NCBI GenBank assembly: GCA_947627395.1
Contig: CANQVW010000028.1
Location: forward strand, 1-14,630
Length of the DNA: 14,630 bases
Direction of reading: 5' to 3'
DNA from: an uncultured Bacilli bacterium
GTDB taxonomy: Bacteria > Bacillota_I > Bacilli_A > ML615J-28 > CAG-698
Position 1 is the first letter of the stretch. Every line of letters begins with the position of its first letter. Below the pieces are notes generated by a model. That model searched no databases. It was not told the DNA's origin and was given only the letters and a program-made list of their open reading frames with translations. Both the position numbers and the translations under genes were made by a program. Positions 14,422-14,630 of the stretch are shown here, piece by piece.

Positions 14422-14568
14422 TTATTTATTAGAATCTAAAAATCCATATACAAATGCAGCGAGTGCACCACCAGCAAGAGGTCCAATAATGAAAATCCAA
14501 ATTTGTTTGATGGCTTCAAATTCTCCACCAATCATTTGTAATAGTGCTGGGCCTAAAGAACGTGCTGG
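14422..14568 (-). CDS. Aquaporin/glycerol facilitator (MIP family), C-terminal fragment
   Basis: Only the last 48 codons are recognisable. They begin at the second NPA box, PARSLGPALL, whose Asn is missing because the sequence changes character there. They continue with QMIGGEFEAIKQIWIFIIGPLAGGALAAFVYGFLDSNK, the last MIP helix (WIFIIGPLAGGALAAFVYGFL) and a short tail. MIP proteins are passive channels for water, glycerol or similar small molecules; which one cannot be told from this piece. Upstream of 14568 the reading frame continues as a Cys/Gly/Arg/Ser/Pro-rich stretch with no resemblance to a channel and hits an in-frame TGA at 14626-14628. The gene is therefore broken at the window edge, most likely by an artificial join. 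A good terminator follows it. Confidence 0.8.
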   Translation of the reverse strand, partial: PARSLGPALLQMIGGEFEAIKQIWIFIIGPLAGGALAAFVYGFLDSNK

Positions 14569-14630
14569 TCCGGGAAGTAAACGCGGGCTCCTGCTCTGAG
14601 AAGGCAGGCCTCCGCCGCAACGACATCATC
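14569..14630. other. GC-rich foreign-looking sequence at the window edge (probable chimeric join)
   Basis: Bases 14581-14630 contain 33 G/C of 50 (66%), against about 30% in the rest of the window. The change occurs exactly where the Asn codon of the second NPA motif of the aquaporin gene should be. The minus-strand translation in that frame (CRCGGGLPSQSRSPRLLPG) is not a channel and contains a stop. I cannot identify the origin; an assembly or library chimera at a contig end is the simplest reading. Confidence 0.7.

Noticed and set aside
14569..14630. Mobile-element insertion into the aquaporin gene
   Set aside because: Only 62 bases are visible, with no terminal repeat, target duplication or transposase sign; a chimeric join explains it more simply.

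Overview
The window is very AT-rich (roughly 30% GC by eye) and comes from a Gram-positive-type bacterium of the Bacillota. The evidence is: sigma-A-like promoters, strong AGGAGG-type ribosome binding sites, short Rho-independent terminators, a CIRCE heat-shock operator, a Bacillus BmrCD-like exporter pair and a small alarmone synthetase of the Clostridia/Erysipelotrichia kind. An Erysipelotrichia-like gut bacterium is my best guess, not something the window proves. Every gene is on the minus strand, so transcription runs from high to low coordinates. There are nine complete protein genes and two that are cut. I see no tRNA, rRNA, CRISPR array or insertion sequence.

Layout in the direction of transcription. 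(1) 14630-14422: the last 48 codons of an aquaporin/glycerol-facilitator gene, preceded at the window edge by about 62 bases of GC-rich sequence that does not belong to it, probably a chimeric join. (2) 14332-9648: a promoter, a heterodimeric ABC exporter pair (bmrC-like, bmrD-like), a small (p)ppGpp synthetase gene in the same operon, and a terminator. (3) 9543-7480: htpG (Hsp90), with a consensus promoter whose -35 box lies inside a CIRCE operator, and a terminator. (4) 7468-6238: an Fe-S 23S rRNA/tRNA uracil-C5 methyltransferase with an extended -10 promoter and a terminator. (5) 6024-5212: a gene for a two-helix membrane protein of unknown function, behind an extended -10 promoter with a palindromic operator-like site. 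(6) 5185-2172: a consensus promoter, a leader of about 190 nt with an apparent transcription attenuator, and an overlapping three-gene ABC importer operon (lipoprotein, LivH-like permease, ATPase) of the ABC_sub_bind/TrpXYZ type, closed by a strong terminator. (7) 2018-1: two tandem MATE-family exporter genes, the second running off the window.

Most of the window is envelope transport (two MATE exporters, one heterodimeric ABC exporter, one importer, one channel) mixed with stress functions (Hsp90, alarmone synthetase). The most notable signals are the four-segment attenuator-like leader before the importer, the alarmone synthetase placed in an exporter operon, CIRCE control of htpG together with an acidic/charged linker in HtpG, and the compositional break at the right edge.
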